A stretch of DNA of 45,784 bases from Perkinsus olseni. Lineage: Eukaryota; Perkinsozoa; Perkinsida; Perkinsidae. The notes under the pieces are model-generated. The model saw only the letters and a program-made list of their open reading frames with translations, made no database searches and had not been told where the DNA came from. A program made the position numbers and the translations under genes. Within the stretch, counting starts at the first letter, position 1. Every line of letters begins with the position of its first letter. The stretch spans positions 1 to 45,784 of the forward strand of contig JABANP010000431.1 in assembly GCA_013115135.1 (NCBI GenBank), read 5' to 3'. Positions 20,448-31,122 of this stretch are shown here, in pieces.

Positions 20448-22560
20448 AAAAAGGAGTTGTTTTGTGCTGGAAGCTCCGGTACGGAGGCCCTTCGCTGACT
20501 GCAGTCGTGCGCAAAAGCCGTTTCGCAATGTTATCGTTACAGCTTCTTTTGTAATAATCAGTCTCACCGCTCACCGAAAAGGTTTTTGAACTCCGTGATG
20601 TGGAGTTACGAGTATTGAGCACTTGAGCTTGGCTATCTACGCATCGTCTTGAAAGTACATTCTGGAGACCTTCGGCATGATGCTGACAGCATCCCCGTCT
20701 CGCCTCGTCTTGAGTCAAGACTAGACTAGACAACACGAAAGTTTCGAGTCTTGACGAGACTCTTGACTCGAAACTCTCGTTTTGTCTAGTCGTCCCAATG
20801 TTGTAAACACCGGGAATAACACGACCATCAGAAGAAGTGGTGAGGGAGAGGGTCTCACTGTCTATACATAGTTAATGGAATGCATGCGCCACAGTTGTCA
20901 ATGCTCACTGCATTGCACAGCATAACGCTCTCACACCGTGACAGCGTTGTATCGAAGCTGTGGACTCTATACTATGGAGTCTATAGCATTGTATCATCCG
21001 GGAGAAGTTTCCTCCGTTCGTTAATACTTGGGAAGCCAGTCTACGCGGCGCGACCGACAGTAGTGAATCCTGATAATGATGAAGTGTTAGTGAATCCGAT
21101 TTTGACAATAAAATCTGAGAAAACCATCACCAAAATCATTTTGTTACAATACCGCTCATTAAAATAAGTGGAAGCCTGTAAACGGTGAACGCCAAGCGCG
21201 CCCACCATGGTCACCTGTTTCTCTAAGAAACAGAGAATTTCTCAAGACCCAATTCATATCAGCTCCACACGTTTCTAATCATTTACCCGACTGCTTGGCG
21301 TAGGCGTCGAGCTTCACGGTTACTGACTAGAAGGTCGCGCGTTCAAACGTTATGATAAATCATCATTGATAGTATTACTAATATTGTCTTTTTAACTGCA
21401 ACTTGAACTCAATTTTTGCACTGCAATTTCCACTCCAAATTTGTTATCATCGGCGTACAGTCACTCAGGTCTACTTCTCATTCATCGTCATTTGCGATCG
21501 CTTTGAACCTTGTTGATTGACTCAGTGCGAGACAGTCTCGCACTCCCACGAACAATATCTGTCCTGGATCCTCTCGAACGAGGGAAAAGGAAACTTGTTA
21601 TATGATAACATATAACACTCAGTATTCGAATAAGGCTCCCAGGTAGGCACCTAATAGTACGACATAAATGTACTGTACGAGTGCTGGTACTGCGGCTCTA
21701 ATAGTGGAAGGCGACTTACAGGGTGACATCGCGCTGCTCGAGGTTACCTCGCTGTGGCACCTCTAACCTTTAGCTTCCGTAGCTGAAGGCAGGAGGTGCC
21801 ACAGCTTTAGGGGCCCGCAAGCTGACACACGATTGTGTATTGCACAAAACTGAGACGATGCTACCAATAGTTGCAACATTGTCGAAACTGAGAAACCTAT
21901 CGATAAGGCTATTTTTGGTAGTACCAAATTACCAAATTGGTACTCACATCTATCGACTGGATCTGGCCGACCCCAGCCGCTGGGGACCAACGAACTCCTC
22001 TTAGGCAGTGCATTTGAGGGATGAAAGTGAATGTAAGAGGTTTGGACTGTAACTTTGTATCAACCCCTCACCTTGTTTGCCGATGCGACGACGGCGATGC
22101 CGTTGTCGTCCTCAGTGAGGACGAACTTCTTATCAACCTTTCAAGGGTTGGTACAGGCCGAGGTTGGTCGACTCAGTCGAAACACCCAGTCGACTCGACT
22201 GGGTGTTGCGGATGGCGAGGATATTATCGGAACCTCCGTACGCGAGCATTTGAAAGTTAGGGTTGCTAACGTTTCCCCGACAGGTCACGAACCGTGACTC
22301 ACGATACGCATGTGCCTTTGCAGCTATGCAAAATGAATATTACGGTGCAAGAGTGGACTTGTCTTGTGGGTATACGGTTCGGGTGACGGGAATCTACCGG
22401 TCTTAGCCTTGTTCGGACTTGTTGTTGCGCGACCTCTGGATAACGGATGATACAGCGATGTTATGAGTGCCTAACGTCGGAGATACTGTGATGAGAGAGA
22501 AGGTTACAATACCACTCGAGGTTCGCTGATCGCTCATGCTATTTCTCAAGTCCGCCTCAG
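20448..22560. other. Intergenic region rich in inverted repeats
   Basis: No supported gene. Notable structures: a 27-bp-arm inverted repeat with two mismatches and a 14-nt loop (about 20724-20791); odd palindromes at 20707-20721, 21524-21544, 22106-22124 and 22181-22207; and a 13-bp-arm inverted repeat around 21751-21805 with a loop of about 27 nt. Confidence 0.5.
22181..22207. repeat. Odd palindrome, 13-bp arms, one-base centre
   Basis: Perfect arms 22181-22193 and 22195-22207 around a single C. A second one with 9-bp arms lies at 22106-22124. Confidence 0.9.
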
Positions 22561-22872
22561 ATGGGCTCCGTATTAGTACGTGACGCTACTCTCCTATCCT
22601 ACTCCACCAAGGATTGCAATAACGATATGATTGACGCGAGGTTTTCTTCTAAAGAAGTTTTGTGTTGGCAAGTTTTCAGACGTATTCAGAAGCGACAAGC
22701 GAATATGAGACGAATCGATATCCTTCTCGAACCAGAAGTTGCCAGTTTCTGGTATTTCAAATTGGAACAGCCATCTTTGGCAAAAGGAGTTTCTGGTGAT
22801 ATCTCTTGTGAAACGGTTGATCGACTTAGACTTGTTCGCTGTTTGGGTTCTGATTTTCTGATTTCTGATTGA
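22561..22872 (+). CDS. Small ORF of unknown function
   Basis: 103 aa from an ATG. The composition looks protein-like (SSKEVLCWQVFRRIQKRQAN, LLEPEVASFWYFKLEQ) with no signal peptide or membrane segment. It could be a stand-alone gene or an exon, since GGTATG, a possible donor site, lies right after the stop. No family recognised. Confidence 0.33.
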   Translation: MGSVLVRDATLLSYSTKDCNNDMIDARFSSKEVLCWQVFRRIQKRQANMRRIDILLEPEVASFWYFKLEQPSLAKGVSGDISCETVDRLRLVRCLGSDFLISD

Positions 22873-23829
22873 GGTATGATTCATCACAAAACTCTGTCAT
22901 CACAAAACCCCCAACGAAATCACGAACTGTCCTGACAATGTGTGAGGGAGAGGTGGTCAGACCGCGAGCCGAGTGGGTGGCCATGCTTGTTGAGTAATGC
23001 TTGACGGATGGCAATGATACTGACCGCTGATTGGGCTAGACACCCGCTCTGACGATTTGAGCTGGCAGCTTCTGTGGTCCACACTGTCGACTCCACAGAC
23101 TGTACTACAGTCACTGTAGAGGTGAACAGTTAATAACGCGCATCGCAGCCTTTGGCCGCGCTTCACCCTCCTAGCGATCTTGCACAGTGTTCGTGTGCGA
23201 TGCACACGAACTAGATACGAGAATAAATGCCACCAGCAGATCAAACTGGCGCTCAAGAGTCGCTTCCGGAGTCGTTCGAGTTATGACTCGGTCGACCGGG
23301 AGTGTGGGGTGAGGACTAACAGGTCGAAAACCGGCTTGAGCATAGGCTCAACACTTACGGGCTTCCGAGCGATAGTCTCATTACCTCCTTTGAGAGGCCC
23401 AACGCCTCGAAATGCCCCCCTCGTAAGGCAATGTCTCCCGATCAACTAAAAGAAAAATTTCTCCGACGCGAGCTCGGACGGATGACTCAGTACTGGTCAG
23501 GTCAGCCCTATGCCGCCCTAGGCAACCGTTTAGTGCCCATGTGTGCGTGTCGAACTCTCTCGCGGCCCCATCCGCTCCCTCGAATCGTCGCCCGACATCT
23601 TTACGTATTTTGATTCGTACGTACGCATGCAGGACATCATGTCCTGGAGAAAATTATGGAGCTCCCATGTCCTGGACATGGGAGCTCCATAATTTTCGTT
23701 GATCCGATCAACTTGATCGGAACATCCACATTCATCTTTCTGTGGACTTCACGTTCGGAGGCTGGCTGGTTCCCGAAGTCCGAGAATGGACGAAATGTTA
23801 CATCAGGAGGATTCAACCCTCGGGGGATT
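22873..23829. other. Intergenic region, no gene seen
   Basis: No supported gene. Three odd palindromes cluster at 23630-23721, and a 10-bp inverted repeat with a 3-nt loop lies at 23189-23211. Confidence 0.4.
23630..23721. repeat. Cluster of three odd palindromes
   Basis: 23630-23646 (8-bp arms), 23649-23697 (24-bp perfect arms, centre T at 23673) and 23703-23721 (9-bp arms). Each is symmetric about one unpaired base, and they are separated by two and five bases. Confidence 0.92.
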
Positions 23830-24543
23830 GGCCTGCTTGTTTCTCGCATCCTTACGCTCGCATTCGTGAGTATGCGTGCTAGGTCATGATCGAGATTGAC
23901 TCTCTCCCGTACTCGAGCAATCAGAAAAAGGGCCGTACGTCGAGACTGATATGTAGTCTCGGGAGATCTCAGTGTATCGAGCTACAGAATGAACAGCTAC
24001 AGTGCAAGTTTTCCGCCTCCACGACGTAATTTACGCTCACCGCGCTTAGTAGGACCTCTTTTTACGTCACGTAAAAGGAGGTCCTACTAAGCGGGGTGAA
24101 CGTCACACCCGGGACACCCAACTGTCCCTCAGACGAACCTACGATACCCGTAATAATAACTATCATGCATTAGAACGGAGCGACTCAATGACTCCACCTA
24201 CTCAGCTATTGGACCATCGTTACACTGCCTTCAACGATACGGCGTATCACCACTGCCCGGCTTACACCCCGTGTACTCGGCGGTCTCTCACGGGCGTGCA
24301 TGTGCATGCGTTCTTCCCGCTATGAGCAGTCAAGCTGAACATATCATGTTCAACATAGCTCTTTCTCCTGAACCTCGAGTTCCTTCAGTGACGGACCTTC
24401 ACAATGTAAACTTTACATCCGTCTTGAGTTCTTGTTCGAACGATCAGCACTGTATCGAAAATAACTCCTCGGCTGTGCTGAGGAGGAGCTTCCAGCAATA
24501 TTGAGGTCCAACTCGTTATTTTCTGCTTATTAAAGTTTTGTCG
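23830..24543 (+). repeat. Duplicated upstream region of gene C
   Basis: Related to 18910-19628 along most of its length, but carries a private 71-bp palindrome at 24033-24103. It ends with the same TAAAGTTTTGTCG leader before the ATG. Confidence 0.7.
24033..24103. repeat. Odd palindrome, 35-bp arms, one-base centre
   Basis: Arms 24033-24067 and 24069-24103 differ at three positions and are centred on C24068. By comparison with the upstream regions of genes B and D, the right arm is the ancestral sequence and the left arm is an extra inverted copy. Confidence 0.88.
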
Positions 24544-25023
24544 ATGCTCTTCACCCAGCTCTTCGTGGTCGCCTGCGCCCTGTTCTCAGTGACTAGTGGT
24601 TCCATCACGCAGGGAAAATACTGTGGGCTGCAACCGGTGGTTTTGAAGACACCCGGTTATGCTTGCATTATTTTCGACTATGACTCCCCGAGCAGGGCCG
24701 CTCTTGCTTACAAGTCCTTCAGTTACCACTCGCTCAGTATAAGGTATGATGATGTGAGCTTGAAGGAGGACGGCGAGATTTCTCTGAAGCGTCAAGGCTT
24801 CACTGAAAAGGACCATCCATTCCCCAATGTCGAGCTTCGCGTCCATCTAGTGGTCGATGCTGTGAACGGTACCATCAATATGGTCGATGGGGACGACAAG
24901 GTTCTCTACAATCTCAGTGCCGAGGAATGCCAACGATCTCTTTCTCTGAACGCTAACTGTACGAAGTTCGCTCTTGATCGCTCCCCTGTAGGCAACGGCC
25001 TTATCCTCCAAATAGGCTTCTGA
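24544..25023 (+). pseudogene. Truncated secreted family copy C
   Basis: 159 aa from the ATG at 24544. A signal peptide (MLFTQLFVVACALFSVTSGS) and the conserved N-terminal domain are present (GKYCGLQ, FDYDS, RYDDVSLKEDGEISLKRQGF, ECQRSLSLNANC). Homology to B, D and E stops just after NANC; about 18 unrelated codons follow before a stop. The whole variable C-terminal domain is missing. A foldback element begins 30 bp beyond the stop, so the loss was probably caused by that insertion or an associated deletion. It may still encode a short secreted protein. Confidence 0.75.
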
Positions 25024-25052
25024 ATGGTGTAGAGTAGAGTGGGTTGAATAGG

Positions 25053-25370
25053 TTTATCGTACAGTACCCGCCATCTCAAGATTGTATTTGCTTTGGTGGA
25101 CCTCACGCATTCAATTCTCCGAGTTATGAGCTGAGATTTGGATATAGATTTGAGATTAGGTTCGGGAAGTCCTTGTCCCAGGTCGCAAGTGATATATATG
25201 TACTAAAATTTTCGCCCGCCCGTTTTTTCGTGAAACGGTCACCCGCCTAAGCCATCGGTCATAGTTAGATACCTCTATATCCAAAATTTCAGCTCATAAC
25301 TCGGAAAATTGAATGCGTGAGGTCCGTCGAAGCAAATACAATCTTTAGATGGCGGGTACTGTACGATAAA
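25053..25370. mobile_element. Foldback (long-TIR) element
   Basis: 318 bp with terminal inverted repeats of about 95 bp (25053-25148 against 25275-25370) that differ at only a few positions, and about 125 bp of unique centre with no coding capacity. It abuts the truncated end of gene C. No clear target duplication was found. Confidence 0.8.
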
Positions 25371-25821
25371 CAGGAGAGGCGTACGGAATGCAATAGCTAT
25401 GGGACAGAAGCTTTGTAGCTGTGAAGAAGTGTGTGATGGCACTGTGCCATTGGCACAGTGCACACTGACGTTGTAATATACGTCTTATCTTGTAAGTGTT
25501 TCGGTAAAAGTGGAGTGCAAAGTCTAGGCTAGTGAAGTATGTTCCATATAAGCCATTTGGCCAAGTGGTTAATTTGTATACTTGCCAACCGAAAGACTCC
25601 GGGTCCAATCCCCAGGTCTGACTGATGCGCGACACTGTCTCCGGCTACAGCTTATAAACACTAATGTTCCACAATACTAGTGCACCCGTGATAACTACCG
25701 AGCACAACACTAACATCTTTGTAACATCATCAACATCATGTGACCTTATCCAGCCAACACTCCCACTACACCCAACTATCATTCACCTAGTTCAATTTAT
25801 CTGCTGATTGATTCGCATCAT
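25371..25821. other. Spacer with tRNA-like sequence and hairpin
   Basis: An odd palindrome with 11-bp perfect arms lies at 25439-25461. Around 25560-25620 an A-box-like TTGGCCAAGTGGTTAA is followed by a B-box-like GGGTCCAATCC, but acceptor and D stems do not pair, so it is a degenerate tRNA or SINE head rather than a working tRNA gene. Confidence 0.45.
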
Positions 25822-26871
25822 TTATGCGGCATCAAGGGTCAACGGCCGCGTTGCTCGCCTCTTGCTGACCTTCCTTTGAAGGGACACCACTCGTGACGGC
25901 GGAGTGCCCAGGACCAGTTCCCACTGCCAGTCACGGTAGCAAAGAAGAAAGTCGTCGAGGCCAAGACGATCGCCTGGCACCTCCGCCAAGTCCTCGAATG
26001 CAGCCAGGGTATCTTCATCAATGGTGGGCTCCAACTTCTCATATTCCACCCCCATTTCGAGGCGCCAGCAGCTCTCAGCGGTTCTGTTCAAGAACACCGC
26101 CGGCAGATCGACACGTACTTGCCGATCGGGGGCAATCACCGACAGCTGGGCATTCGGCGGTCTGATGGCGAGTTGGATTTCTCTCTGAAGTATCTCAGGT
26201 TCATGCTTGCCTCCCACAAGTCCAACGTACAGCCCTTTGGTCGGACCAGCAAGACCCCGTTTCTTCCCCTTGCTTGCTTTCTCGGGGGAACTTTTAGGCT
26301 TGTCAGCGGCAGCCTTGTTATCAGTCTCCTCGGAACTCTCCGGCACGACCACCAGCGGGACAGGGCCTTGAAACTCTCTTATATTCAACTCGTCGTCTCG
26401 ACCAGAGTAAAAGTAAACCGCCCATCCGTCAGTCTCGCCGCGGCACAAATGAAGAAGGTTCGTAGGAGATTTTGGTATGTTGTATTCTGAAAACGCTCGT
26501 AAAACGGCCTTTTTATCAGCGTATCTTAGCTCGAAGCATGCACCATACGAAAACTCGGCCTTCTCCCTGCGATCAGTCTTGCGTAAAGATACCAAATCTC
26601 TAACCGGAACAAAGAACCCTCTACTGGCGAAGCGCCCAAGACTGAGGTTGAATTCAGGTCGCTGGGATTCTTCCTCGGACCAAATACGGAGGTCCAGGTA
26701 AGGCAAGTTAGCGACCTTGGGAAGGTCTTTATTGACGTAGTGGCCGTTCGGCGGTTCGATCCAGGTGAAGTGACGGTCTCGGTATCTTAGGTTGGACCTC
26801 ACACCCGACGCAGCAGGTAGGAGTAAGCCTAGATAATAGATGGAGTACATCACGCTAGTTAAGGAAAACAT
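25822..26871 (-). CDS. Secreted protein of unknown function
   Basis: 349 aa on the minus strand from the first ATG; a second Met at residue 8 (MYSIYYLGLLLPAASGV) gives an equally good signal peptide. The mature protein looks globular, with a tryptophan/tyrosine-rich N-terminal half (LDLRIWSEEE, GWAVYFYSGRDDE), a charged lysine/serine linker (about 190-210, KSSPEKASKGKK), and a second half with ESCWRLEMGVEYEKLEP and DDFLLCYRDWQWELVLGTPP. Five cysteines are in the mature part. No family was recognised. It is divergently arranged with the QCR9-like gene, sharing a 301-bp upstream interval. A 14-mer copy (26781-26796) falls inside the coding sequence just after the signal peptide. Confidence 0.7.
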   Translation of the reverse strand: MFSLTSVMYSIYYLGLLLPAASGVRSNLRYRDRHFTWIEPPNGHYVNKDLPKVANLPYLDLRIWSEEESQRPEFNLSLGRFASRGFFVPVRDLVSLRKTDRREKAEFSYGACFELRYADKKAVLRAFSEYNIPKSPTNLLHLCRGETDGWAVYFYSGRDDELNIREFQGPVPLVVVPESSEETDNKAAADKPKSSPEKASKGKKRGLAGPTKGLYVGLVGGKHEPEILQREIQLAIRPPNAQLSVIAPDRQVRVDLPAVFLNRTAESCWRLEMGVEYEKLEPTIDEDTLAAFEDLAEVPGDRLGLDDFLLCYRDWQWELVLGTPPSRVVSLQRKVSKRRATRPLTLDAA

Positions 26872-27172
26872 ATTTTGCTCGAGAGGGGAGACAGATCTTG
26901 CTTTCTCGGCAACTCTTGCATTTCCTCAACGCCGGTGAAGACTCGCGGTTCGAATCCCGGTAGCGACATTTTTTGCAATTCTTCGCTCCGCTGTTGAACT
27001 ATCGCGCACGCCCTGCTCATCCAAACGCATGTTCGCAATTCGGCATTGGAAATATCTTTCGGCTCACCCACGGTCCGCTTGCTCTGGTCGTCTCAAACGG
27101 CGATGAGCTTCGGCTTGAATATCTTCTAAGCAATGATGTCATGAGTTTCGTAAAGGGTATCTTTTTATCACC
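26872..27172. other. Divergent promoter interval
   Basis: 301 bp between two divergent genes. It includes a tRNA-like T-arm (CGGTTCGAATCCC, about 26951-26963) followed by a T run. No complete tRNA can be folded. Confidence 0.4.
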
Positions 27173-27926
27173 ATGAGCTTTCTCGGAAGAGCTTGCCGAG
27201 TCGCCTCTCCCTACAGAGGTATCTTCGCCATCACTCGACCGGCTCGTGGTGGAATGGGTTCAGGCTTCGGTAGTACCACACCAATCGCAACTTTCATGAT
27301 GGCATCCTCCTAGGTACCAGCTACGCTCACGACCCGAAGTGGATCGAAGACTGGATGTCCAGGAAGCGCGTAGGGGTCGACCGAATGGGTAGGTCGCCGG
27401 CGGCCCTCTGCTGCTCACCCTGTGTTGATGGTCCCCCTCAGATTGGTTCTTCCGAGCCTTCAATCGCCTCCGTCTCTACGAGCTCTTCTTCAAGTCTACT
27501 CCACGGTAAGATCTTCGTGCTCCCGACCTCTCGTGTATCTTTCTTCCCTCTACCTCTCGAGAATCTTCCATGCTCCAACCTCTCGTGTATCTTTCTTCCC
27601 TCTACCTCTCGTGTATCTTTCTTCCTTCTACCTCTCGAGTATCTTCCATGCTCCAACCTCTTGTGTATCTTCCATGCTCCAACCTCTTGTGTATCTTCCA
27701 TGCTCCAACCTCTCGAGTATCTTTCTCCTCCCCAGGTTCTACGCGTTCATGGTCATCGGCGGCCTTCTCGGCTCCTACTACTGGAGCCGCTTCTGGGAGC
27801 ACTACTGGATCAGAGTCAACAAGGGGGTGGGCGGCGACGAACGACTCCGCCGCAGCCTCGCTAATCCGTTCTCTTCAGCGCCTTTACAAGGACGTCCCAT
27901 ATGTCTACCCGCCGCAGGAAGAGTAA
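27173..27926 (+). CDS. QCR9-like subunit of the cytochrome bc1 complex, five exons
   Basis: Small single-span subunit of mitochondrial complex III. Exons: 27173-27269, 27314-27388, 27442-27505, 27736-27826, 27879-27926; introns are GT-AG and phases agree, giving 124 aa. The C-terminal 55 residues match the QCR9 pattern: LYELFFKSTPRF before a glycine-rich transmembrane segment (FYAFMVIGGLLGSYYW), then NKGRLYKDVPYVYPP, where yeast QCR9 has a similar LY..FFK, transmembrane segment and NKGKLWKDV. The N-terminus is basic and Arg/Ser/Gly-rich, suiting a mitochondrial targeting sequence, and is longer than in yeast (about 60 aa total there). Intron 3 (230 nt) is filled by a minisatellite. Confidence 0.8.
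27525..27728 (+). repeat. Minisatellite in intron 3 of the QCR9-like gene
   Basis: About eight imperfect units of 24-27 bp built on TCGTGTATCTTTCTTCCCTC and TCCATGCTCCAACCTCT, all pyrimidine-rich on the gene strand. It ends directly in the CTCCTCCCCAG acceptor. Confidence 0.8.
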
Positions 27927-28342
27927 TGGCTAGTGGAGAGAAAAAGTGGGGGAAATTTGGTATTACTTTTGCTATTATAGCTGACACAGGTACAGCCCTC
28001 AGTTCGTCACTGATCGCATTGATGCCCAGCGGAGCAATTTTGATAGTATTACTATTGATGATGATAATACACGGTTTTGGACCGGACACGGGAGGGCTTG
28101 CGTTAGTTATTCACCTTCACGCTCGCCTCAGCTCGCCTCTCCTGATTGGACAGGTTGGTGAAGTAAGGGTCGTTCAATAATCCAATTTTGGATCTCCGAG
28201 GAATCGCTTCATTTTACGTGTAAAAACAAATTCTAGAGTCGGTCGTGAGTTCCCGAATTGCGTTATCGAGCGGGGGATAAGACACCAGCGGGTGATGATC
28301 GCCGTTTCGGATGAGAATCGTTTTATTCGCCGAAGACCATGA
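27927..28342. other. Intergenic region, no gene seen
   Basis: No convincing exon. The interval separates the QCR9-like gene from a possible minus-strand coding region. Confidence 0.35.
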
Positions 28343-28804
28343 TCAACCTCGGGTGTGCGGGATGATTGGCAGGTTGGGTTCAATCCCCAGAACGTATCGC
28401 AGGCGAGGGGAACTGAGAACGGACCGCCTTGGGGACTGATCGCTCCTTGTTGTTTTATCTGGGCACTTGAGCGCATGAGGGTTGGGAGTTCGGAGAGGAG
28501 CGGTATGGCTATGGGCCGAATTATTCCCTGCTGATAGTAACATGGGCCTTTTTTCATACCACAATTCGCCCAACTCCTGGCACTGCTGCTGCTGCTGTTG
28601 GGTATCAGCGGCGAACTATGGAGATTCAGGACTAGGTAGTTCGGCAGGAAGAAATTCTTCGACGGCTTTAACGGCAGAAGCTGTCGTCATCAGTGTTGCT
28701 GTTGTCGCGTCATGCTCTCGACTTAGCGACAATAAGGAGCTGAGCTCACCCGGAGATGGTGACTTCCGTACGGAGGGTCCGTAGGGGCCGAGAGTGTCCA
28801 GCAT
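28343..28804 (-). pseudogene. Possible minus-strand coding region with one in-frame stop
   Basis: From the ATG at 28804 a serine/proline-rich frame (GPYGPSVRKSPSPGELSS) runs 62 codons to a TAG (28616-28618), then continues in the same frame for 90 codons with a glutamine run (QQQQQQ) and SPRRSVLSSPRLRYVLG. A shared frame across the stop and protein-like composition suggest a real gene that is either broken once or spliced around the stop; no canonical intron is obvious. No family recognised. Confidence 0.33.
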
Positions 28805-29132
28805 GAATAAAACTCTGAGTTTGCTTCGATCGCTTCCGGTGTCATCAATATCGCCACAAGTTATGTCATAATTGTTATGACTCTTAACGGCTGAGCGCTT
28901 TTGGTTTCGGGATTCTCAGACTGCGGTTTTGCGGTAGCGGACCGAACGAAGGCTCATCGCGGATGCTCCGCGGACCAGAAGTGAAAGAACCTCTTTACTC
29001 AGTGTTTGGCGGCTCAACTCACAACGAGCGCTGTGTAAGACGTTGAGACTAATAGTGTATATTAAGATCTATAAAATCAGGTATACGCTGATTTATGGTA
29101 TTATTAATACCGTATTAATCCCAACGGCGAGG
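28805..29132. other. Intergenic region, no gene seen
   Basis: No supported feature. Confidence 0.3.
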
Positions 29133-29623
29133 ATGAGTCATTTTGAATGGCCTTATGGGAGGAATAGGGACGAAATGGAAGTTAACGGAGCGGAGACTAA
29201 CGAGCCGCTGAAGGGCGGCTACAAAAGGAATCCTGTTGGCGACAAATGGCCAGAGAATGGCCGTGCCGCGTCCAAGATTGAGAAGAAGAAGATGGTATTA
29301 ATGTCACATATATGTATTATACCACGTACGTGGCCGTACGTACATAATACATACGTATTGTGTCACATATCTGTTACTAGGGCACTGATACAGGTGGTAT
29401 CAATATTATTGATTCAATAAACAATAGGGCATCATGTAAGTTACAGGCGTTGAGATCTCGAGCGGCCCAAGTGTCCTCACTAGCACGTCGTGTCCCACGG
29501 CCCTTGAAGTCTATGAAGGACCTCAAAGGGGAAAATCTACGCAATACTCACGACTCAATCACCTCCGTCATTTGGGAAGGAAGACCCTGTCCTGGGTGCA
29601 GTAAGTACGTCGCTGAGCTCTAG
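29133..29623 (+). CDS. Possible two-exon gene of unknown function
   Basis: Exon 1 (29133-29294) starts MSHFEWPYGRNRDEMEVNGA and ends in KIEKKKM before GTATTA; exon 2 (29447-29623) follows TTACAG and encodes a basic segment ending GRPCPGCSKYVAEL. Phases agree (112 aa). The proposed intron is AT-rich and holds an inverted repeat around ACGTACGT. A CPGC pair could bind metal, but nothing else identifies it. Splicing is inferred from sequence only. Confidence 0.42.
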
Positions 29624-30352
29624 CTGTGAGTCCTCTGCTGTTGCTTTCAGTTTGTCATTGTCGTGAGAGTTTATGATATTATTTCGATGTATTATGTTTT
29701 ACTATTATATTAATATCTGTATTTACTATCACTAATATTATGTAGTTCTACCTAATATACTATTACTTATATATAAAATGAGGTACTTATACTATGTAGT
29801 TGCGGAGCGAGCGAAGCGAGCGGAGCATATACTGTCACTTCTGCGCTTTTTTGTGCGTTCGTTCGTTCTTTCGTTCAAATTATTTCTCAACGACTATGTC
29901 GATTGAAATCGCGAGACATATACCATTCGAAAGCCCGCGGTTTGTGTATTCTATTTAAAATACGAAATCGCTCGCGTCCCCGTTCTGCCAACCAAAACCG
30001 TCGTGGACCGTTTTCGATGAACCATAAAAAATACGGAAAAACGCCCGGGCTGGGGTTCGAACCCGAGACTTCGTGCCGAGCTCCGCTTTTTCGTTACGAA
30101 GGCCTAGTAATAGCAACTCAATTGGCAAATTACTATCGATGGACTGGGTTCAAAGGGCGAGCAGGGCGACGCTAGAGGCTTTCAATAAGACTTGACCTCG
30201 CCAGTTCGGTCATCGTTACTCACTAGCCGACAGCTAGTAGCAGCTTCTGCGCACCGTAGAAGGCAAGCATGTCTATAATACTTACTACTGATTGGTGGCA
30301 TGTGCTGCTTGCGGGCGTTCGTCTGTCTGTTTGGCTGGCTAAGGCCATAAAT

Positions 30353-30583
30353 AAACGGTCGTCACTTGCGATCCGTATAATCTACCATCTCAGACGTGAA
30401 TAATTCCGTTACCACTCAAAGAAAACTACTACTTTTCAGCGCTGTTCACTCTCTTGCAATCTTACTCCAACTTTTATTTCCTCAACGACTTCTTTTTGAA
30501 GGTCGCCGGTGATAAACGTTCGTCACTTGCGATCCGTATAATCTACCATGCCAGACGTGAATTATTCCGTTTCCACACGAAAA
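30353..30583 (+). repeat. Pair of dispersed direct repeats
   Basis: A block of about 70 bp (30353-30425) recurs at 30512-30583 with a few changes; the common core includes CGTCACTTGCGATCCGTATA. Confidence 0.75.
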
Positions 30584-30914
30584 AAAGCTAGTAGCAGCTA
30601 CGAGCATCTGGTTATCGTGAGACCTCAGGTGTGAAAGAGGTAAGGAGCTGCTCCATGAAAGACCCTGGAGATCTTGGTGGGAGTACTCTAGCAGCTTCGC
30701 TCCGCCCTACACCTATAGAGTAATTCCCTAAATCCAAGGGAGAAGTACAGGATTCAAAGAAGCGTTTTCAGGGATCTGCATTACCTGGGCAACAGTTCCG
30801 GGATCGGGTTGCCCTGTCGGGTTTCGCGAGGGGTTTCGGGTTTCTCGTTCCTGCCTTCACCCGCAATTCAGGTTTTCTTCTGTTGCTTTTGCCTGTCTGT
30901 CGCTCGCTCTTCCT

Positions 30915-31122
30915 TGGATTTTCGTACCTCTCCCTAGAATTTTGTACCTCTCCCTTCGGATTTTGTACCTCTCCCTTCGGATTTTGTACCTCTCCCTTCG
31001 GATTTTGTACCTCTCCCTTCGGATTTTCTACCTCTCCCTTCGGATTTTGTACCTCTCCCTTCGGATTTTGTACCTCTCCCTTCGGATTTTGTACCTCTCC
31101 CTTCGGATTTTGTACCTCTCCC
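30915..31122 (+). repeat. 21-bp minisatellite
   Basis: About ten copies of a 21-bp unit containing TACCTCTCCCTTCGGATTTT. Because 21 is divisible by three, every frame is open through it on both strands, giving spurious ORFs. It shares the TACCTCTC core with the intron minisatellite at 27525-27728. Confidence 0.9.

Noticed and set aside
25560..25620. Functional tRNA gene
   Set aside because: A-box and B-box look good, but the D stem and acceptor stem do not pair and the T stem has a mismatch.
28372..28400. tRNA-like GGGTTCAATCCCC
   Set aside because: No stems around it; on the other strand it is part of a protein-like frame.
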